Assembly: GCF_001598495.1 (NCBI RefSeq)
Contig: NZ_BCZB01000004.1
Location: forward strand, 1 to 64,000
Direction of reading: 5' to 3'
DNA: 64,000 nucleotides
From: Neokomagataea thailandica NBRC 106555
GTDB taxonomy: Bacteria > Pseudomonadota > Alphaproteobacteria > Acetobacterales > Acetobacteraceae
A model generated the notes under the pieces. That model saw only the letters and a list, made by a program, of their open reading frames with translations, was not told where the DNA came from and searched no databases. The stretch's first letter is position 1. Every line of letters starts with the position of its first letter. The position numbers and the translations under genes are program-made. This document shows positions 50,223 through 60,666 of the stretch, piece by piece.

Positions 50223-51614
50223 CTATCCGCGATCACGGATGAAGCCTACAAGACGTTGGAAAAGGGTATTTGGTACTGTTTCTGTAGCAGGAGCATTGCC
50301 GAAACTGCGATCAGCGCCAGCAGCCCATGCTAAAAGTCCAGAAGCAGTCGAGAAACCAGCAGATGCTGCGTCATTTTCAGGCAAGCCATGAATGTTCAAC
50401 GGTCTGCCGAGGCGAACGGAGCGGCCGAGGATGCGGCTGGCTACAGGAACGAGGCCTTCCATTAAGGAGGCTCCACCCGTGAGGACGACTCGGGTATTGG
50501 CCATTCCGCCAAGGCCAGACATGTCCAAGGCGTTGCGGACTAATTCGAGCGTCTCGGCGATGCGGGGTTCAATAAAGCCGATGACCTTGGCCCGAGGAAT
50601 ACGGGCCAAGCGATGAGGGCCTTCCCCAATCAGGGGGATGGAGAGCATTTCGCGCTGGTCATCAGATCCGAGTTGTGCGGCGCCGTAAAGAGTTTTGAGG
50701 CGCTCTGCGGTATCAAGCGATGTTGAGAGCGCACTGGCAACATCTCGTGTGACGTGGAGGCCGCCAACGGGAATCTGGGCAATGTGGAGCAATCGCCCTT
50801 CCAAAAAAACGGAAAGAGACGTGGTGCCGCCCCCCATTTCAACAACGGTGACGCCAAGGTCCCGCTCTTCGTCGCTTAAGACAGACAAAGCGGAGGCGAA
50901 TGGGCTTGAGACGAGGCCATCGAGGCGGAGTTCCGCACGCTGTAAAACTGTGTCGAGGGTGCGTAGAGCGCTAGAATGCATGTCTACGACGTGGAATCGG
51001 GCGGATAACTCCGTGCATTGATGGCCGCGCGGGTCTGTCACGCCTGCCATGCCATCCACTAAGTAACCGAGTGGAAGGTTATGAATGATGGACCGTCCTT
51101 CGGCCCAAGCTAGTGCTTTGGCTTCTGTGCGGAGGTGGTTGACATCATGGGCCGTGACTTCGCGCCCCCCAATGGGAAGGCGCACGTCAATCCAGCGACT
51201 GGCCGGGTGGCCGCAAGAAAGGTTGACGGTGAGGGAGTCTAGACGTTTTTCGGCGGTGTCTTCCGCTTGGCCGACAGTGGCGCGGACGGCGGCTTCAGCC
51301 TCACGGATATCAACGATAGAGCCGGAACGGATGCCATGCGAGCGGCGCCAGCCATGGCCGAGAATACTGAGGCTACCATCGGATTCACCGCGCCCGATGA
51401 AACACGTCATTTTCGTGCTGCCAATGTCGAGCACGCCGAATGTGCCGGAGCGCCATGCTGGGGTTGGGCGTGTGTCTTCAGGCGGGAGTGTGAGAACGCC
51501 GCGTGCGTCACGGCTATGGGCGACAGCATGGTCAGGGGTGGAGAGTGCGCGGCCACGGAGGCCGCCTCTACGCCTGAAAAAAGACTGTTCGGAGCCGGGG
51601 GTAAGGTCGGTCAT
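50223..51614 (-). CDS. ftsA: Cell division protein FtsA
   Basis: 463-aa actin-like ATPase that tethers FtsZ to the membrane. A basic, probably disordered N-terminal extension of about 55 residues precedes FGVLDIGSTKMTCFIGRGE, the phosphate-1 loop. Later segments: VTVVEMGGGTTSLSVFLEG (phosphate 2), RVVLTGGASLMEGLVPVASRIL (adenosine site), and a C-terminal amphipathic helix, ATETVPNTLFQRLVGFIRDRG, the membrane-targeting sequence. The frame overlaps ftsQ by 4 bases. Confidence 0.95.
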   Translation of the reverse strand: MTDLTPGSEQSFFRRRGGLRGRALSTPDHAVAHSRDARGVLTLPPEDTRPTPAWRSGTFGVLDIGSTKMTCFIGRGESDGSLSILGHGWRRSHGIRSGSIVDIREAEAAVRATVGQAEDTAEKRLDSLTVNLSCGHPASRWIDVRLPIGGREVTAHDVNHLRTEAKALAWAEGRSIIHNLPLGYLVDGMAGVTDPRGHQCTELSARFHVVDMHSSALRTLDTVLQRAELRLDGLVSSPFASALSVLSDEERDLGVTVVEMGGGTTSLSVFLEGRLLHIAQIPVGGLHVTRDVASALSTSLDTAERLKTLYGAAQLGSDDQREMLSIPLIGEGPHRLARIPRAKVIGFIEPRIAETLELVRNALDMSGLGGMANTRVVLTGGASLMEGLVPVASRILGRSVRLGRPLNIHGLPENDAASAGFSTASGLLAWAAGADRSFGNAPATETVPNTLFQRLVGFIRDRG

Positions 51615-52561
51615 TGCGGCTTTGTCTGACTGTCGCTCTCTGGAGCGTTAGGCTGTGCTGGAAGGGGCGGTTGATGAATTACCATGCGGTCCGGCAGGCG
51701 CATGTCAATAGAAACGACAGGGCGGTCCAGTAGTTTCATGGTGTTTTGAAATTGTTCAAGCCGTGCAAAGGCGGGTTTTTCCTCATCTTCGGGCAGGAGT
51801 ATTGTGGTGCCATTACGTAAAACAGCATCCCATCTGCGCTCACCGACGCGTACAAAGGCCGTGATACGGTTTTGTATGTCTGGGAAGGGGGTGAGAGCGT
51901 CAAGAAGATCGGCGGCGGCATTATTGGCACCGTCCCCGACGATGAGGGGTAAAGTACGGAGCATTTGTGGGTCTTGCCCGGCAATGCCTTGGTCTGAGAC
52001 TGTGTCTCCCGCACGGTTGATGAGAGAGAAATGGTCGTGATTTTGCCATACGGCGATGGGGACGCGTTCCGTCAAATTCACAATAACCGTATCGGGTATG
52101 CGCCGCTCGACTGTTGCTTGTTCGACCAAGGGAAGAGCGTTTACGCGTGCGCGGGCAGCTTCAACGGAGAAACCAAAAAGAGGCTGCCCGACGGATGTTC
52201 CTAACGCATTTTCAACGGCTTGTTGGCTCGTGATATGGCGGCCATTGACGATAATATGGTGAATGGGCAGAGGCTCCATCGCCACGAGGCGGGCACGTAA
52301 CGGAGCAAAGCGTTCTTCCGATGCAGTAATATGCAGCAGGTGCACGGCGCCGCCTGCGAGCAAGAGGACAGTGAGAACGACAAATCCCGGACGGATGAAG
52401 CGCTTGAAGCGCCGTAAGGCAAGCTTCAGACGGGAAGGGCGGTCTTCACTTGGGAGGTATGGCCTGTCGTGCGTTAGGTCGATATGTGGCGCGTCATGGC
52501 TTTGCCCAGGATCTGGCGCAGATGGCGGTATAATCGGACCGTGGCGCGGATCACGCTGCAT
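51611..52561 (-). CDS. ftsQ: Cell division protein FtsQ
   Basis: 316-aa bitopic divisome protein linking early and late division components. A polar cytoplasmic N-terminus is followed by one membrane helix (about 56-76, PGFVVLTVLLLAGGAVHLL), then the POTRA domain (IHHIIVNGRHITSQQAVENALGTSVGQPLFGFSVEAARARVNAL) and the beta domain (VGERRWDAVLRNGTTILLP). A Pro/Ser-rich tail ends the protein. Start and stop overlap with ddl (one base) and ftsA. Confidence 0.93.
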   Translation of the reverse strand: MQRDPRHGPIIPPSAPDPGQSHDAPHIDLTHDRPYLPSEDRPSRLKLALRRFKRFIRPGFVVLTVLLLAGGAVHLLHITASEERFAPLRARLVAMEPLPIHHIIVNGRHITSQQAVENALGTSVGQPLFGFSVEAARARVNALPLVEQATVERRIPDTVIVNLTERVPIAVWQNHDHFSLINRAGDTVSDQGIAGQDPQMLRTLPLIVGDGANNAAADLLDALTPFPDIQNRITAFVRVGERRWDAVLRNGTTILLPEDEEKPAFARLEQFQNTMKLLDRPVVSIDMRLPDRMVIHQPPLPAQPNAPESDSQTKPQ

Positions 52562-53472
52562 TAGTGCTTCAATGCCTCATTGATCATCCAGTCGCAGAGT
52601 TCTGGGTATGAAATGCCACAATATGCTGCTTGTTCTGGCAGAAGTGATGTTGGTGTCAGGCCAGGTTGGGTGTTGACCTCAAGAATAATCAGTTGATCTT
52701 GCGTGTCATCATAGCGAAAATCTGTCCGGCTTGCGCCACGGCAGCCGAGGACTTGATGGGCGCGCAGGGCAATATCAAGGGCTTTTTCTGTCACGGCTAA
52801 AGGCACATCAGCGGGGAGGACGTGTCGGGAGCCACCAGCTTTGTACTTGGCGTCAAAATCATAAAAACCAGCATTCTCGGCAGGAAGAATATCGGTCAAA
52901 GCTAAGGCGCGGTCCCCCATGACGGCGGTGGTGAGTTCTCGGCCGGGAATGAATTGCTCGACTAGTGCTTCGGTGCCAAAGCGCCAGTTGCGTGCGATTT
53001 CAGCGCGGCGGTTATCGCCTTCACGGATGATCTCGACGCCGACGGATGACCCTTCTGCAATAGGTTTGACGACATAAGGGGTGGGGAGCGGGTCAGCGGC
53101 CTCAAGTTCGGTCATGGAAACAACTTTGCCCGGTGCAACGGGTAGGCCAGCTGATGCGAGCAGGAGGCGTGTGGCCTCTTTATTCATCGCTACGGCAGAG
53201 GCACGAATACCGGAATGGGTGTAAGGCAGACCAAGCCATTCGAGAACACCTTGGATCGCTCCATCTTCTCCCAACGGCCCGTGTAGGGCATTGAAGACCA
53301 CATCCGGTTTGGCAGCACGTAGGGCTTGTATGGTTACAATTAAGTCAGGCCCGACATCTACGGGGGTGACATCATGGCCTTTTTCACGCAGCGCCGTGAT
53401 AGCAGCTTCGCCGCTGACAAGGCTGACTGGGCGTTCGCTGGAGGTGCCGCCGTAGAGAACCGCAACCTTCAT
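52561..53472 (-). CDS. ddl: D-alanine--D-alanine ligase
   Basis: 303-aa ATP-grasp enzyme making the D-Ala-D-Ala dipeptide for MurF. N-terminal VAVLYGGTSSERPVSLVSG; GPLGEDGAIQGVLEWLGLPYTHSG; ATP-grasp lysine/loop YVVKPIAEGSSVGVEII; metal-binding DFRYDDTQDQLIILEVNTQPGLTPTSLLPEQAA. Typical length. Translationally coupled with murB (4-base overlap) and ftsQ. Confidence 0.96.
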   Translation of the reverse strand: MKVAVLYGGTSSERPVSLVSGEAAITALREKGHDVTPVDVGPDLIVTIQALRAAKPDVVFNALHGPLGEDGAIQGVLEWLGLPYTHSGIRASAVAMNKEATRLLLASAGLPVAPGKVVSMTELEAADPLPTPYVVKPIAEGSSVGVEIIREGDNRRAEIARNWRFGTEALVEQFIPGRELTTAVMGDRALALTDILPAENAGFYDFDAKYKAGGSRHVLPADVPLAVTEKALDIALRAHQVLGCRGASRTDFRYDDTQDQLIILEVNTQPGLTPTSLLPEQAAYCGISYPELCDWMINEALKH

Positions 53473-54428
53473 GATGTCTGTCCTTCTTGTGCCGCGCTAT
53501 CTTGTCTTGCATTGGTGTGGCGGCCAATGCGCTTAATTTCCCAGTGGAGGTCCACGCCGCTATGGGCCAAGACGCGTTGGCGCACGGTTTCGCCGAGGGT
53601 TTCAAGGTCTGTGCTGGTGGCGGTGCCGAGATTGAGCATGAAATTGCAGTGTTTCTCGCTCATTTGCGCACCGCCTTGGATCAGGCCACGGCAACCGGCT
53701 TCATCAATCAGTGCCCATGCTTTGTGACCATCCGGGTTGCGGAAGGTTGAGCCGCCCGTGCGGGCACGAACGGGTTGAGAGGCCTCACGTGAGGCTTTGA
53801 TCTCATCCATGCGTTGGCGAATATGGGCAGCGTCCCCGGGGGTAGCTCGCAAACGTGCGCGCAGAACCACGGAGCGTTCGGGTAATTCGGTGTGGCGGTA
53901 GGCGAAGGCGAGGTCCGCTGCCGTGAGGCGCTGGACTGTGCCATCGGGGCGCATAATCTCGGCCCAATCTAGAACCGTGGCAATATCGGAACCATAGGCA
54001 CCAGCATTCATGCGGACTGCGCCGCCAATGGAGCCGGGGATGCCGCTTAAGAATGCCAAACCATCAAGGCTAGCGGATGCCGCATGTTCGGCCACGGTGA
54101 TGTCGAGGGCTGCCGCACCGGCGATGACGCCATCTTGTTCAACGATGACATCAGCAAAGCCACGTGCCAATTTGACGACAACACCTTCGAGGCCGCCATC
54201 GCGTACGATGACGTTGGAACAGGCCCCAAGAAAGGTGAGAGGCGTTGTGTCAGGAAGGTTTCGCAGAAGTGTTGCGAGGTCGTCTTGGTCTTCGGGGATG
54301 AAGAGCCAATCGGCGGAGCCGCCGGTTCGGAACCAGCAGCGTGGCCCGAGGGGCGCGTCCGCTTTGAGGCGGCCACGCAGGTTTTGTGCAAAAGCGGGGA
54401 GAGGGGCGGTGCTATCAGGCGCCGTCAT
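53469..54428 (-). CDS. murB: UDP-N-acetylenolpyruvoylglucosamine reductase
   Basis: 319-aa FAD enzyme that reduces enolpyruvyl-UDP-GlcNAc to UDP-MurNAc with NADPH. FAD-binding region: [32 protein letters not shown] and [18 protein letters not shown]. The catalytic serine is in [15 protein letters not shown], and the [12 protein letters not shown] segment supports the type II (Tyr-loop-lacking) form common in alphaproteobacteria. 4-base overlaps with murC and ddl. Confidence 0.95.
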   Translation of the reverse strand: MTAPDSTAPLPAFAQNLRGRLKADAPLGPRCWFRTGGSADWLFIPEDQDDLATLLRNLPDTTPLTFLGACSNVIVRDGGLEGVVVKLARGFADVIVEQDGVIAGAAALDITVAEHAASASLDGLAFLSGIPGSIGGAVRMNAGAYGSDIATVLDWAEIMRPDGTVQRLTAADLAFAYRHTELPERSVVLRARLRATPGDAAHIRQRMDEIKASREASQPVRARTGGSTFRNPDGHKAWALIDEAGCRGLIQGGAQMSEKHCNFMLNLGTATSTDLETLGETVRQRVLAHSGVDLHWEIKRIGRHTNARQDSAAQEGQTS

Positions 54429-55867
54429 GCCGGATTGGCCTTTTGTGGGGTGGTGTTAAGGGCAGCAAGCTGTTCTGGTAGAGTTTGCGCCCATTGCGTG
54501 ATCGTGCCTGCGCCAAGGCACACAACGTAATCACCAGGCTTAGCAATCGCGTTGATCATTTCGGGCAAGAGGTCCGGGCTGGGGAGAGGCACGGCGGAAC
54601 GGTGGCCGTTATCGCGCAGCCCTTCGACCAGGGCATCACGGTCTGCACCGTCAATGGGGCTTTCCCCCGCAGCATGGACATCAGCAACAATCACAGTATC
54701 AGCATCGTTCATACAAGTGCAGAATTCGTTAAAAAGTCCCTTGAGACGTGAATAACGATGGGGCTGTACCACGGCAATAACGTTTTTTGCATCGGCTTGG
54801 CGTGCGGCTTTGAGTACGGCGGCGATTTCAACCGGGTGATGGCCGTAATCATCAATAATCGTGATGCCGTTATGCTCGCCAGTTTTTGTAAAGCGGCGTT
54901 TGACGCCTCGGAAAGAGGCAAGGCCAGACGCGATGACAGAATCGCTAATTTCCATTTCAAGCGCGACAGCAACGGAAGCGAGAGCATTCAAGACGTTATG
55001 GTGGCCCAGCATCGGAATGCGGAAGGGTCCTGCGCGGCGGCTTCGGTTGCGCGTACGATTGGTGACGACGACCTCAAAGGTGGAGCCACGTTTGTCCATG
55101 ACCACCTTTTCTGCGCGGACATCGGCTTGTGGGCTGAAGCCATAGGTGATGACGCGGTGGTCTGACAGGCGGGGGATCATTTGCTGGACTTGTGGGTGAT
55201 CCACGCAGAGCACGGCAAAGCCGTAGAATGGAATGTTGGACACGAATTGGTCATAGCCTGCCTGCATGGCGGCTTCGGTGCCCCAATGGTCTAGATGCTC
55301 TGGGTCCATATTGGTGACAACGGCGATAACGGCAGGGAGGCGCAGGAAGGAGCCATCACTCTCATCCGCTTCCACAACCATCCAGTCACCAGAACCCATG
55401 CGGGTATTGGTGCCGTAGGCTTCGATAATGCCGCCATTGATTACGGTCGGGTCGAGGCGAGCTTGCTCTAAAACGCACGCAACAAGACTTGTGGTGGTGG
55501 TTTTGCCATGCGTGCCACCAATCGCGATGGACCAGCGTAGGCGCATCAGCTCCGCCAGCATTTCAGCGCGGCGTACAACGGGGATCAGTTTGGCGCGTGC
55601 TGCGACGACTTCTGGATTGTCACGTTTTACGGCAGTGGAGGTAACGACGACCTGTGCATCGCCAAGGTTATTGGCATCATGACCAATATGGATGGTGATG
55701 CCCGCTTGGCGCAGTCTTTGAACATTGGCGCTTTCTGCAATGTCAGAACCCTGCACTTTATAACCAAGCATGTGCAAAACTTCAGCAATACCGGACATGC
55801 CGATACCGCCGATACCGACGAAGTGGAGGGTTCCGATGTTAAGAGGCAGCGCGCGCATGGGAGGCAA
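54425..55867 (-). CDS. murC: UDP-N-acetylmuramate--L-alanine ligase
   Basis: 480-aa Mur ligase adding the first amino acid. N-terminal Rossmann [26 protein letters not shown] loop [18 protein letters not shown]; substrate/ADP region [15 protein letters not shown] and [11 protein letters not shown]; the C-terminal domain starts near [20 protein letters not shown]. Length is typical. It starts 44 bases after murG, the widest gap in the mur section, so a new ribosome entry rather than overlap is used here. Confidence 0.96.
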   Translation of the reverse strand: MPPMRALPLNIGTLHFVGIGGIGMSGIAEVLHMLGYKVQGSDIAESANVQRLRQAGITIHIGHDANNLGDAQVVVTSTAVKRDNPEVVAARAKLIPVVRRAEMLAELMRLRWSIAIGGTHGKTTTTSLVACVLEQARLDPTVINGGIIEAYGTNTRMGSGDWMVVEADESDGSFLRLPAVIAVVTNMDPEHLDHWGTEAAMQAGYDQFVSNIPFYGFAVLCVDHPQVQQMIPRLSDHRVITYGFSPQADVRAEKVVMDKRGSTFEVVVTNRTRNRSRRAGPFRIPMLGHHNVLNALASVAVALEMEISDSVIASGLASFRGVKRRFTKTGEHNGITIIDDYGHHPVEIAAVLKAARQADAKNVIAVVQPHRYSRLKGLFNEFCTCMNDADTVIVADVHAAGESPIDGADRDALVEGLRDNGHRSAVPLPSPDLLPEMINAIAKPGDYVVCLGAGTITQWAQTLPEQLAALNTTPQKANPA

Positions 55868-55911
55868 TACTTTCAGGTCGTCTAAGGGGCGGTGGTCAGG
55901 AAGGAAAAATG

Positions 55912-57009
55912 TTAGGTTGGTAGTGAGGCGATAATGAGGTCAGCAACACGGGCAGCGGCATGGGGCGTGGCAAAAGATTGCGCGGCTTTTGCTGCTGCGC
56001 TGAGTTGTTCGGGGTGTGTAAGTAACGTCATTAAACGTTCCGTCAACAGGCTTGGTGTCAGGCTTGGTTGCCGGACCATCCATGCACCGCCTGCGCGTTC
56101 AAGGGCTTGGGCGTTCGCGCCTTGTTCGTCGGATGCTGCAATGGGAAGCGGGACAAGGAGGGATGGGCGCCCCGCCATTGCTAATTCGGCCACGGAAGAA
56201 CCACCAGCCCGACCGATGACCAGATGCGCATCTTTCAGGCGTTCGGGTACGTCATGAAAAAAGGAGGCGACGTGACAGGAGACGCCGGAGTGTGTGTAGA
56301 GCGCTTTCACGGTGTCTAAATCGTTCCCTCTGACTTGTTGGGTAACGTGTAGACGGTTGCGGAGTTCGTCTGGCAATGCGGCAATGGCTTGCGGGACGAG
56401 CGTTGAGAAGACGGAGGCCCCGAGCGAGCCGCCCCAGACCAGAAGATTAATCTTGTCTGTTGGTGGTGTGTAGGGTGTGCCGAAGAGCGCCTCAATGCCG
56501 GGGCGTACCGGCATGCCGGTTTGCTTATGAGTGACATCGGCGGGAAGGCGTGCAACGCTTTCGTAGGATGTGGCAATGACTGGATTAAAGCGTGCGATGA
56601 GGGCATTCGCCTGACCTAAAACGGCATTACCTTCATGAATGACCATGACTGGGCGTTTGGAGGCTGGAAGCAGGCGGGCCGCGAGGAGTGGTGGGATGGA
56701 GGGATATCCACCGAAGCCGATAACTGCGGCTGCATTCAGAGTGGAGAGGTGTTTACGGGCTGTGATGATGCCGCGCAGTAGGGCTGTGCCGCCACGGATT
56801 TTTGCGCCAAGGCCTTTGCCTGCAATGCCTGCGCCATCGAGAACATATTGGGGGCGATCTGCGAACACGCCTGTTTCTCGGCGGCCATGGCGGGCATCCG
56901 TCATGAGGATGAGTTCATAACCACGTTCAGCGAGAACCGTGGAGACGGCTTCGGCAGGGAAAAAATGACCGCCAGTTCCACCAGCAGCAATAACGATGGG
57001 TCGTGTCAT
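55912..57009 (-). CDS. murG: UDP-GlcNAc:lipid I N-acetylglucosamine transferase
   Basis: 365-aa GT28 glycosyltransferase that makes lipid II from lipid I on the cytoplasmic face of the membrane. N-terminal [19 protein letters not shown] (G-loop), [17 protein letters not shown], second G-loop [15 protein letters not shown] and the donor site [33 protein letters not shown]. Length is normal. A 4-base overlap (ATGA) couples it to ftsW. Confidence 0.96.
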   Translation of the reverse strand: MTRPIVIAAGGTGGHFFPAEAVSTVLAERGYELILMTDARHGRRETGVFADRPQYVLDGAGIAGKGLGAKIRGGTALLRGIITARKHLSTLNAAAVIGFGGYPSIPPLLAARLLPASKRPVMVIHEGNAVLGQANALIARFNPVIATSYESVARLPADVTHKQTGMPVRPGIEALFGTPYTPPTDKINLLVWGGSLGASVFSTLVPQAIAALPDELRNRLHVTQQVRGNDLDTVKALYTHSGVSCHVASFFHDVPERLKDAHLVIGRAGGSSVAELAMAGRPSLLVPLPIAASDEQGANAQALERAGGAWMVRQPSLTPSLLTERLMTLLTHPEQLSAAAKAAQSFATPHAAARVADLIIASLPT

Positions 57010-58217
57010 GACCTACGTCCTTCGATCAAAGGGGCCTCTTGGAGAGGTACGTCGTTTAAGGGGGCATTCGCCGTTTGGATGACTTTCCCCTGTTTCGTGT
57101 GATGGCGTGTGAGGGCCAGCACCATGCCCAGTGTCAGCGCAACGGATACGGCTGAACTGCCGCCATAGGAAATGAAAGGTAATGTCATGCCTTTGGTAGG
57201 GATGAGGTGCAATGTTGAGCCCATATTCACAAAGGCTTGCAGGCCAAATCCCGTTACAAGGCCGGAAGCAGCGATGATGATGAAAGGGTCATCTTCGCGC
57301 ATGGCTTTGAGCAGGGTGCGTAAAACAATAGTGCCAAAGACGGCGATGATGCCGACACAAAGCACGAGGCCATATTCTTCCCCAGCAACGGCAAACACAA
57401 AGTCTGCATGGGCATCTGGCAGCATGTCTTTCACGCGGCCTTCTCCCGGACCGCGCCCTGTGAGGCCACCATTACCGAATGCCCGCAGAGCGGTATCAAT
57501 TTGGTAATGATCGCCGACATCAGGGTGCAAGAAGCGTTGAACACGTGAGCGAACATGGGGAAAGCTAATATAGGCCATGCCAAAGGCCCCCACCATGGAG
57601 GCGACGCAGCTTGTGACCCAATAGAGTGGCAGGCCATCTACAAATAATTGGGTCATGAAGACCATGGTGATGACCGACAGCATGCCGATATCGGGCTGGG
57701 ATTTGAGCAAGGCCAGAATGATGCCGAAGCCGATAAAGGCCAGCAACATGCCGGGGAATGCGATATTGCCACGGAGGATGATGCGCCGCCGGGCTGAGAG
57801 CAGCCATGCGGTAACGACCGCAAAGCAGGGTTTGAGAAATTCAGAAGGTTGGACAGACATGACTGGAAGGGAGATCCACCGCCGGGCCCCTTTAATTTCC
57901 ATGCCGTGGACAAGGGTCATGGCCGTGGCGCCGAGGGCAAGAAAGCCACCGATAAAGGCGAGGTTGCGTATGGCGCGGCGTGATAGAGTCGAAGTGATCA
58001 GAACGATGAAACCTGCGAGCGACAGGAAGGCCACCTGCTTGAATATGAACATATTCCGCGATGCGCCAATACGCGAGGCTACGGCGGGGCTGGCTGCGAG
58101 CATAAGAATATAGCCCAAGCCGATGAGAATGCCGACGCAGCCGAGCGTGACCCGGTCTAGGTTGCGCCACCACCGGGTGACAGCGCGGGTATCGATGCGG
58201 GACAGCTCCCTTTTCAT
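57006..58217 (-). CDS. ftsW: Septal peptidoglycan glycosyltransferase FtsW
   Basis: 403-aa SEDS polymerase with about ten membrane helices, working with the FtsI transpeptidase at the septum. SEDS segments: ISLPVMSVQPSEFLKPCFAVVTAWLL, KSQPDIGMLSVITMVFMTQLF, GNGGLTGRGPGEGRVKDMLPDAHADFVFAVAGEEYGL in part and ILIPTKGMTLPFISYGGSS near the end. The conserved Asp between helices 7 and 8 is in LPDAHADF. It begins 3 bases after the murD stop. Confidence 0.95.
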   Translation of the reverse strand: MKRELSRIDTRAVTRWWRNLDRVTLGCVGILIGLGYILMLAASPAVASRIGASRNMFIFKQVAFLSLAGFIVLITSTLSRRAIRNLAFIGGFLALGATAMTLVHGMEIKGARRWISLPVMSVQPSEFLKPCFAVVTAWLLSARRRIILRGNIAFPGMLLAFIGFGIILALLKSQPDIGMLSVITMVFMTQLFVDGLPLYWVTSCVASMVGAFGMAYISFPHVRSRVQRFLHPDVGDHYQIDTALRAFGNGGLTGRGPGEGRVKDMLPDAHADFVFAVAGEEYGLVLCVGIIAVFGTIVLRTLLKAMREDDPFIIIAASGLVTGFGLQAFVNMGSTLHLIPTKGMTLPFISYGGSSAVSVALTLGMVLALTRHHTKQGKVIQTANAPLNDVPLQEAPLIEGRRS

Positions 58218-58220
58218 GGC

Positions 58221-59561
58221 TTAAATCGCCTTGCCTTCATGCGGGGAGGGAGTGTTTTGCGCGAGTGTTGTGCAGGCTCGCTCGAACTGTGTGCCACGGT
58301 CTTCAAAACTGCGAAACTGGTCAAAGCTAGCGCAAGCGGGGGACAGCAAAACGGTTGGGACGCCGTGCTGCCGTGCTGTGGCGTATGCGTCAGGCACAGC
58401 ACGGTTGAGTGTTTGGCTGATCGTGTAGGGCACGCTGTGCTCATCGAGTGTTTGGGCGAGGAGCGGGGCATCTTGCCCGATGAGAATAGCGTGAGAGACG
58501 CGGTTGAACCATGGGCTGAGGCTGCTGATTCCGCCAGACTTTGCCTGACCGCCTGCGATCCAGATCACGCGTGGGTAAGCATCCAATGCTTTGGCGGTGG
58601 CTTCGGCATTGGTGGCTTTGCTGTCATTGACGAAGGTCACGCCATGCAGGGTGCGAATAGCCTGTAAGCGATGCGCGAGGCCCGGAAACGTGGCGAGGCC
58701 ACTGTGGATCAGATCATCACTGAGTTCAAGATGTTTGGCCATAGCCCAGGCCGTGGCGATGTTCTGGCGGTTATGTTGCCCAGGGAGTGCGGGCGCAGAA
58801 AAAGGTGGTAATGCTTCTGGTGCGAGGCGATGCGTGGGGATGCCACGTTGTGCAATCTCGTGTGTGATGGTGCGGCAATACGTATCATCTTGGCTGATCA
58901 CTGCGAGGTCATCAGCGCTCATGCGGTCAAAGATATGCGTTTTTGCGGCGGCATATCCGGCCATGTCCCCGTGGCGGTCCAGATGGTCCGGCGTGAGGTT
59001 GAGCAGGCACGCGGTATCAGCGTGGAATGTCTGTAGCCGTTCCAGCATATAAGACGACATTTCAATAACATAGACGCCATCATCGCCGAGCAAAGGCAGA
59101 GCGAGAGATGCGGTGCCGAGATTGCCGCCAGCGGCGCACGGACGGCCAGCTTGGGTTAGAATATGGGCGAGCAAAGCCGTCGTCGTGGATTTACCGTTCG
59201 TGCCGGTAATGGCGGCGAAACGTGCTTTTGAGCCAGCACGGCGCACCGCTTGGAATAAGAGGTCTGCATCCGACAGAATGGGGATGCCAGCTTCTTGCGC
59301 TAAAAGTGCTGCGGGGTGTGGCTGCGGGAGATGATGGGGAATGCCCGGAGAGAGCACAAGTGCCGTGATGCCATCGAGTGACGTGATGGGCGCGACGGTG
59401 AGGCGCTCATGTTCCGGCAGGGATGGGTTTTTATCATCCCATGCTTGCACGCTCGCTCCCATAGACAGCAGCGCTGCTGCAACGGCTGCACCGTTACGGC
59501 CGAGGCCCAGAATGGCGAATTTCTCGCCCGCGAAGAGGTCGGGGGGGAAGGCGTTGCTCAT
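58221..59561 (-). CDS. murD: UDP-N-acetylmuramoylalanine--D-glutamate ligase
   Basis: 446-aa Mur ligase adding D-glutamate; the ATG at 59559-59561 ([24 protein letters not shown]) overlaps the mraY stop as ATGA, and the longer frame is not needed. ATP loop [28 protein letters not shown] and [22 protein letters not shown] are Mur ligase core; C-terminal [20 protein letters not shown] and [20 protein letters not shown] are MurD-specific. Complete. Confidence 0.96.
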   Translation of the reverse strand: MSNAFPPDLFAGEKFAILGLGRNGAAVAAALLSMGASVQAWDDKNPSLPEHERLTVAPITSLDGITALVLSPGIPHHLPQPHPAALLAQEAGIPILSDADLLFQAVRRAGSKARFAAITGTNGKSTTTALLAHILTQAGRPCAAGGNLGTASLALPLLGDDGVYVIEMSSYMLERLQTFHADTACLLNLTPDHLDRHGDMAGYAAAKTHIFDRMSADDLAVISQDDTYCRTITHEIAQRGIPTHRLAPEALPPFSAPALPGQHNRQNIATAWAMAKHLELSDDLIHSGLATFPGLAHRLQAIRTLHGVTFVNDSKATNAEATAKALDAYPRVIWIAGGQAKSGGISSLSPWFNRVSHAILIGQDAPLLAQTLDEHSVPYTISQTLNRAVPDAYATARQHGVPTVLLSPACASFDQFRSFEDRGTQFERACTTLAQNTPSPHEGKAI

Positions 59562-60649
59562 CGGAGTTTCAATGTGGCCAGGCCGCACAGGCCGAGTACG
59601 ATGGAGACAATCCAAAAGCGGATCACGATGGTGGGTTCTTGCCAGCCTTTTTTCTCAAAATGGTGGTGCAATGGGGCCATGAGGAAAACGCGGCGGCCCG
59701 TACGGCGGAACCAGAAAACCTGAATAACAACGGAGAGCGTTTCCGCAACGAACACACCACCGACAAGGCACAAAACCAATTCATGTTTGACGGCGACGGC
59801 GATGGAACCTAAGGCCCCACCGAGGGAGAGTGAGCCCGTATCCCCCATGAAAACAGCCGCTGGGGGAGCGTTGAACCATAGGAAGCCGAGGCCCGCTCCA
59901 ATCAAGGCTGAGCAGAAGACGGCGAGTTCACCTGTGCCGGGAACGGGGTGTAGTTGCAGGTAATCGGCGAAGACATGATTGCCGACGAGGTAAGCGATCA
60001 GCGCGAAAACCAACGATGCGATGACGACGGGAACAATGGCGAGGCCATCAAGCCCATCGGTGAAGTTCACAGCATTACCGAAGCCGGTAATGGTGATCAT
60101 GGCAAAGAGTGGGAAGGCATATCCCAAAGGTAGTAGGAGGTCTTTTACGAAGGGAAAGGCGACGGCGTTGCGGATTTCCGGCGGTGTTAAATGTTGCAGC
60201 CAGATACCCGCTAAAAGAGAGGCGGCAAATTCACAGCCGAGGCGCATGCGTTTGGAGACGCCTTTGGTGTTGCGGCGTGAGAGTTTCAAATAATCATCTG
60301 CAAAGCCGACCGCACCGAATGCAGCGGTTGTGAGCATGACGCCCCAGACGAAACCATTGGTGAGGTCGGCCCAAAGCAGGGTCGAGGTGAAGAGAGCAAT
60401 GAGAATAAGCATGCCGCCCATGGTGGGGGTACCTGCTTTTTCAATGATATGGCGCTCTGGGCCGAGGCTGCGGATGGGCTGGCCACCACGCTGGATGCGT
60501 TTGAGTTGGGCGATGAAGGGTTTGCCCAGCACAAGAGAAATGACCAAAGCCGTGAGGCAGGCCCCGCCGGAGCGGAAGGTCAAATAATGGAACAGATTTG
60601 CCAGACCGCCATGCGAGGGCGCGTGCGAGGCGATCAAATTAAAGAGCAT
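59558..60649 (-). CDS. mraY: Phospho-N-acetylmuramoyl-pentapeptide transferase
   Basis: 363-aa integral membrane enzyme (about ten helices) that makes lipid I on undecaprenyl phosphate. Family segments: [33 protein letters not shown] (the Asp pair and Lys), [29 protein letters not shown], and the final [14 protein letters not shown]. Length is usual. It lies 17 bases after murF and overlaps murD by 4. Confidence 0.97.
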   Translation of the reverse strand: MLFNLIASHAPSHGGLANLFHYLTFRSGGACLTALVISLVLGKPFIAQLKRIQRGGQPIRSLGPERHIIEKAGTPTMGGMLILIALFTSTLLWADLTNGFVWGVMLTTAAFGAVGFADDYLKLSRRNTKGVSKRMRLGCEFAASLLAGIWLQHLTPPEIRNAVAFPFVKDLLLPLGYAFPLFAMITITGFGNAVNFTDGLDGLAIVPVVIASLVFALIAYLVGNHVFADYLQLHPVPGTGELAVFCSALIGAGLGFLWFNAPPAAVFMGDTGSLSLGGALGSIAVAVKHELVLCLVGGVFVAETLSVVIQVFWFRRTGRRVFLMAPLHHHFEKKGWQEPTIVIRFWIVSIVLGLCGLATLKLR

Positions 60650-60666
60650 CGAGCGGGTACCGTTTC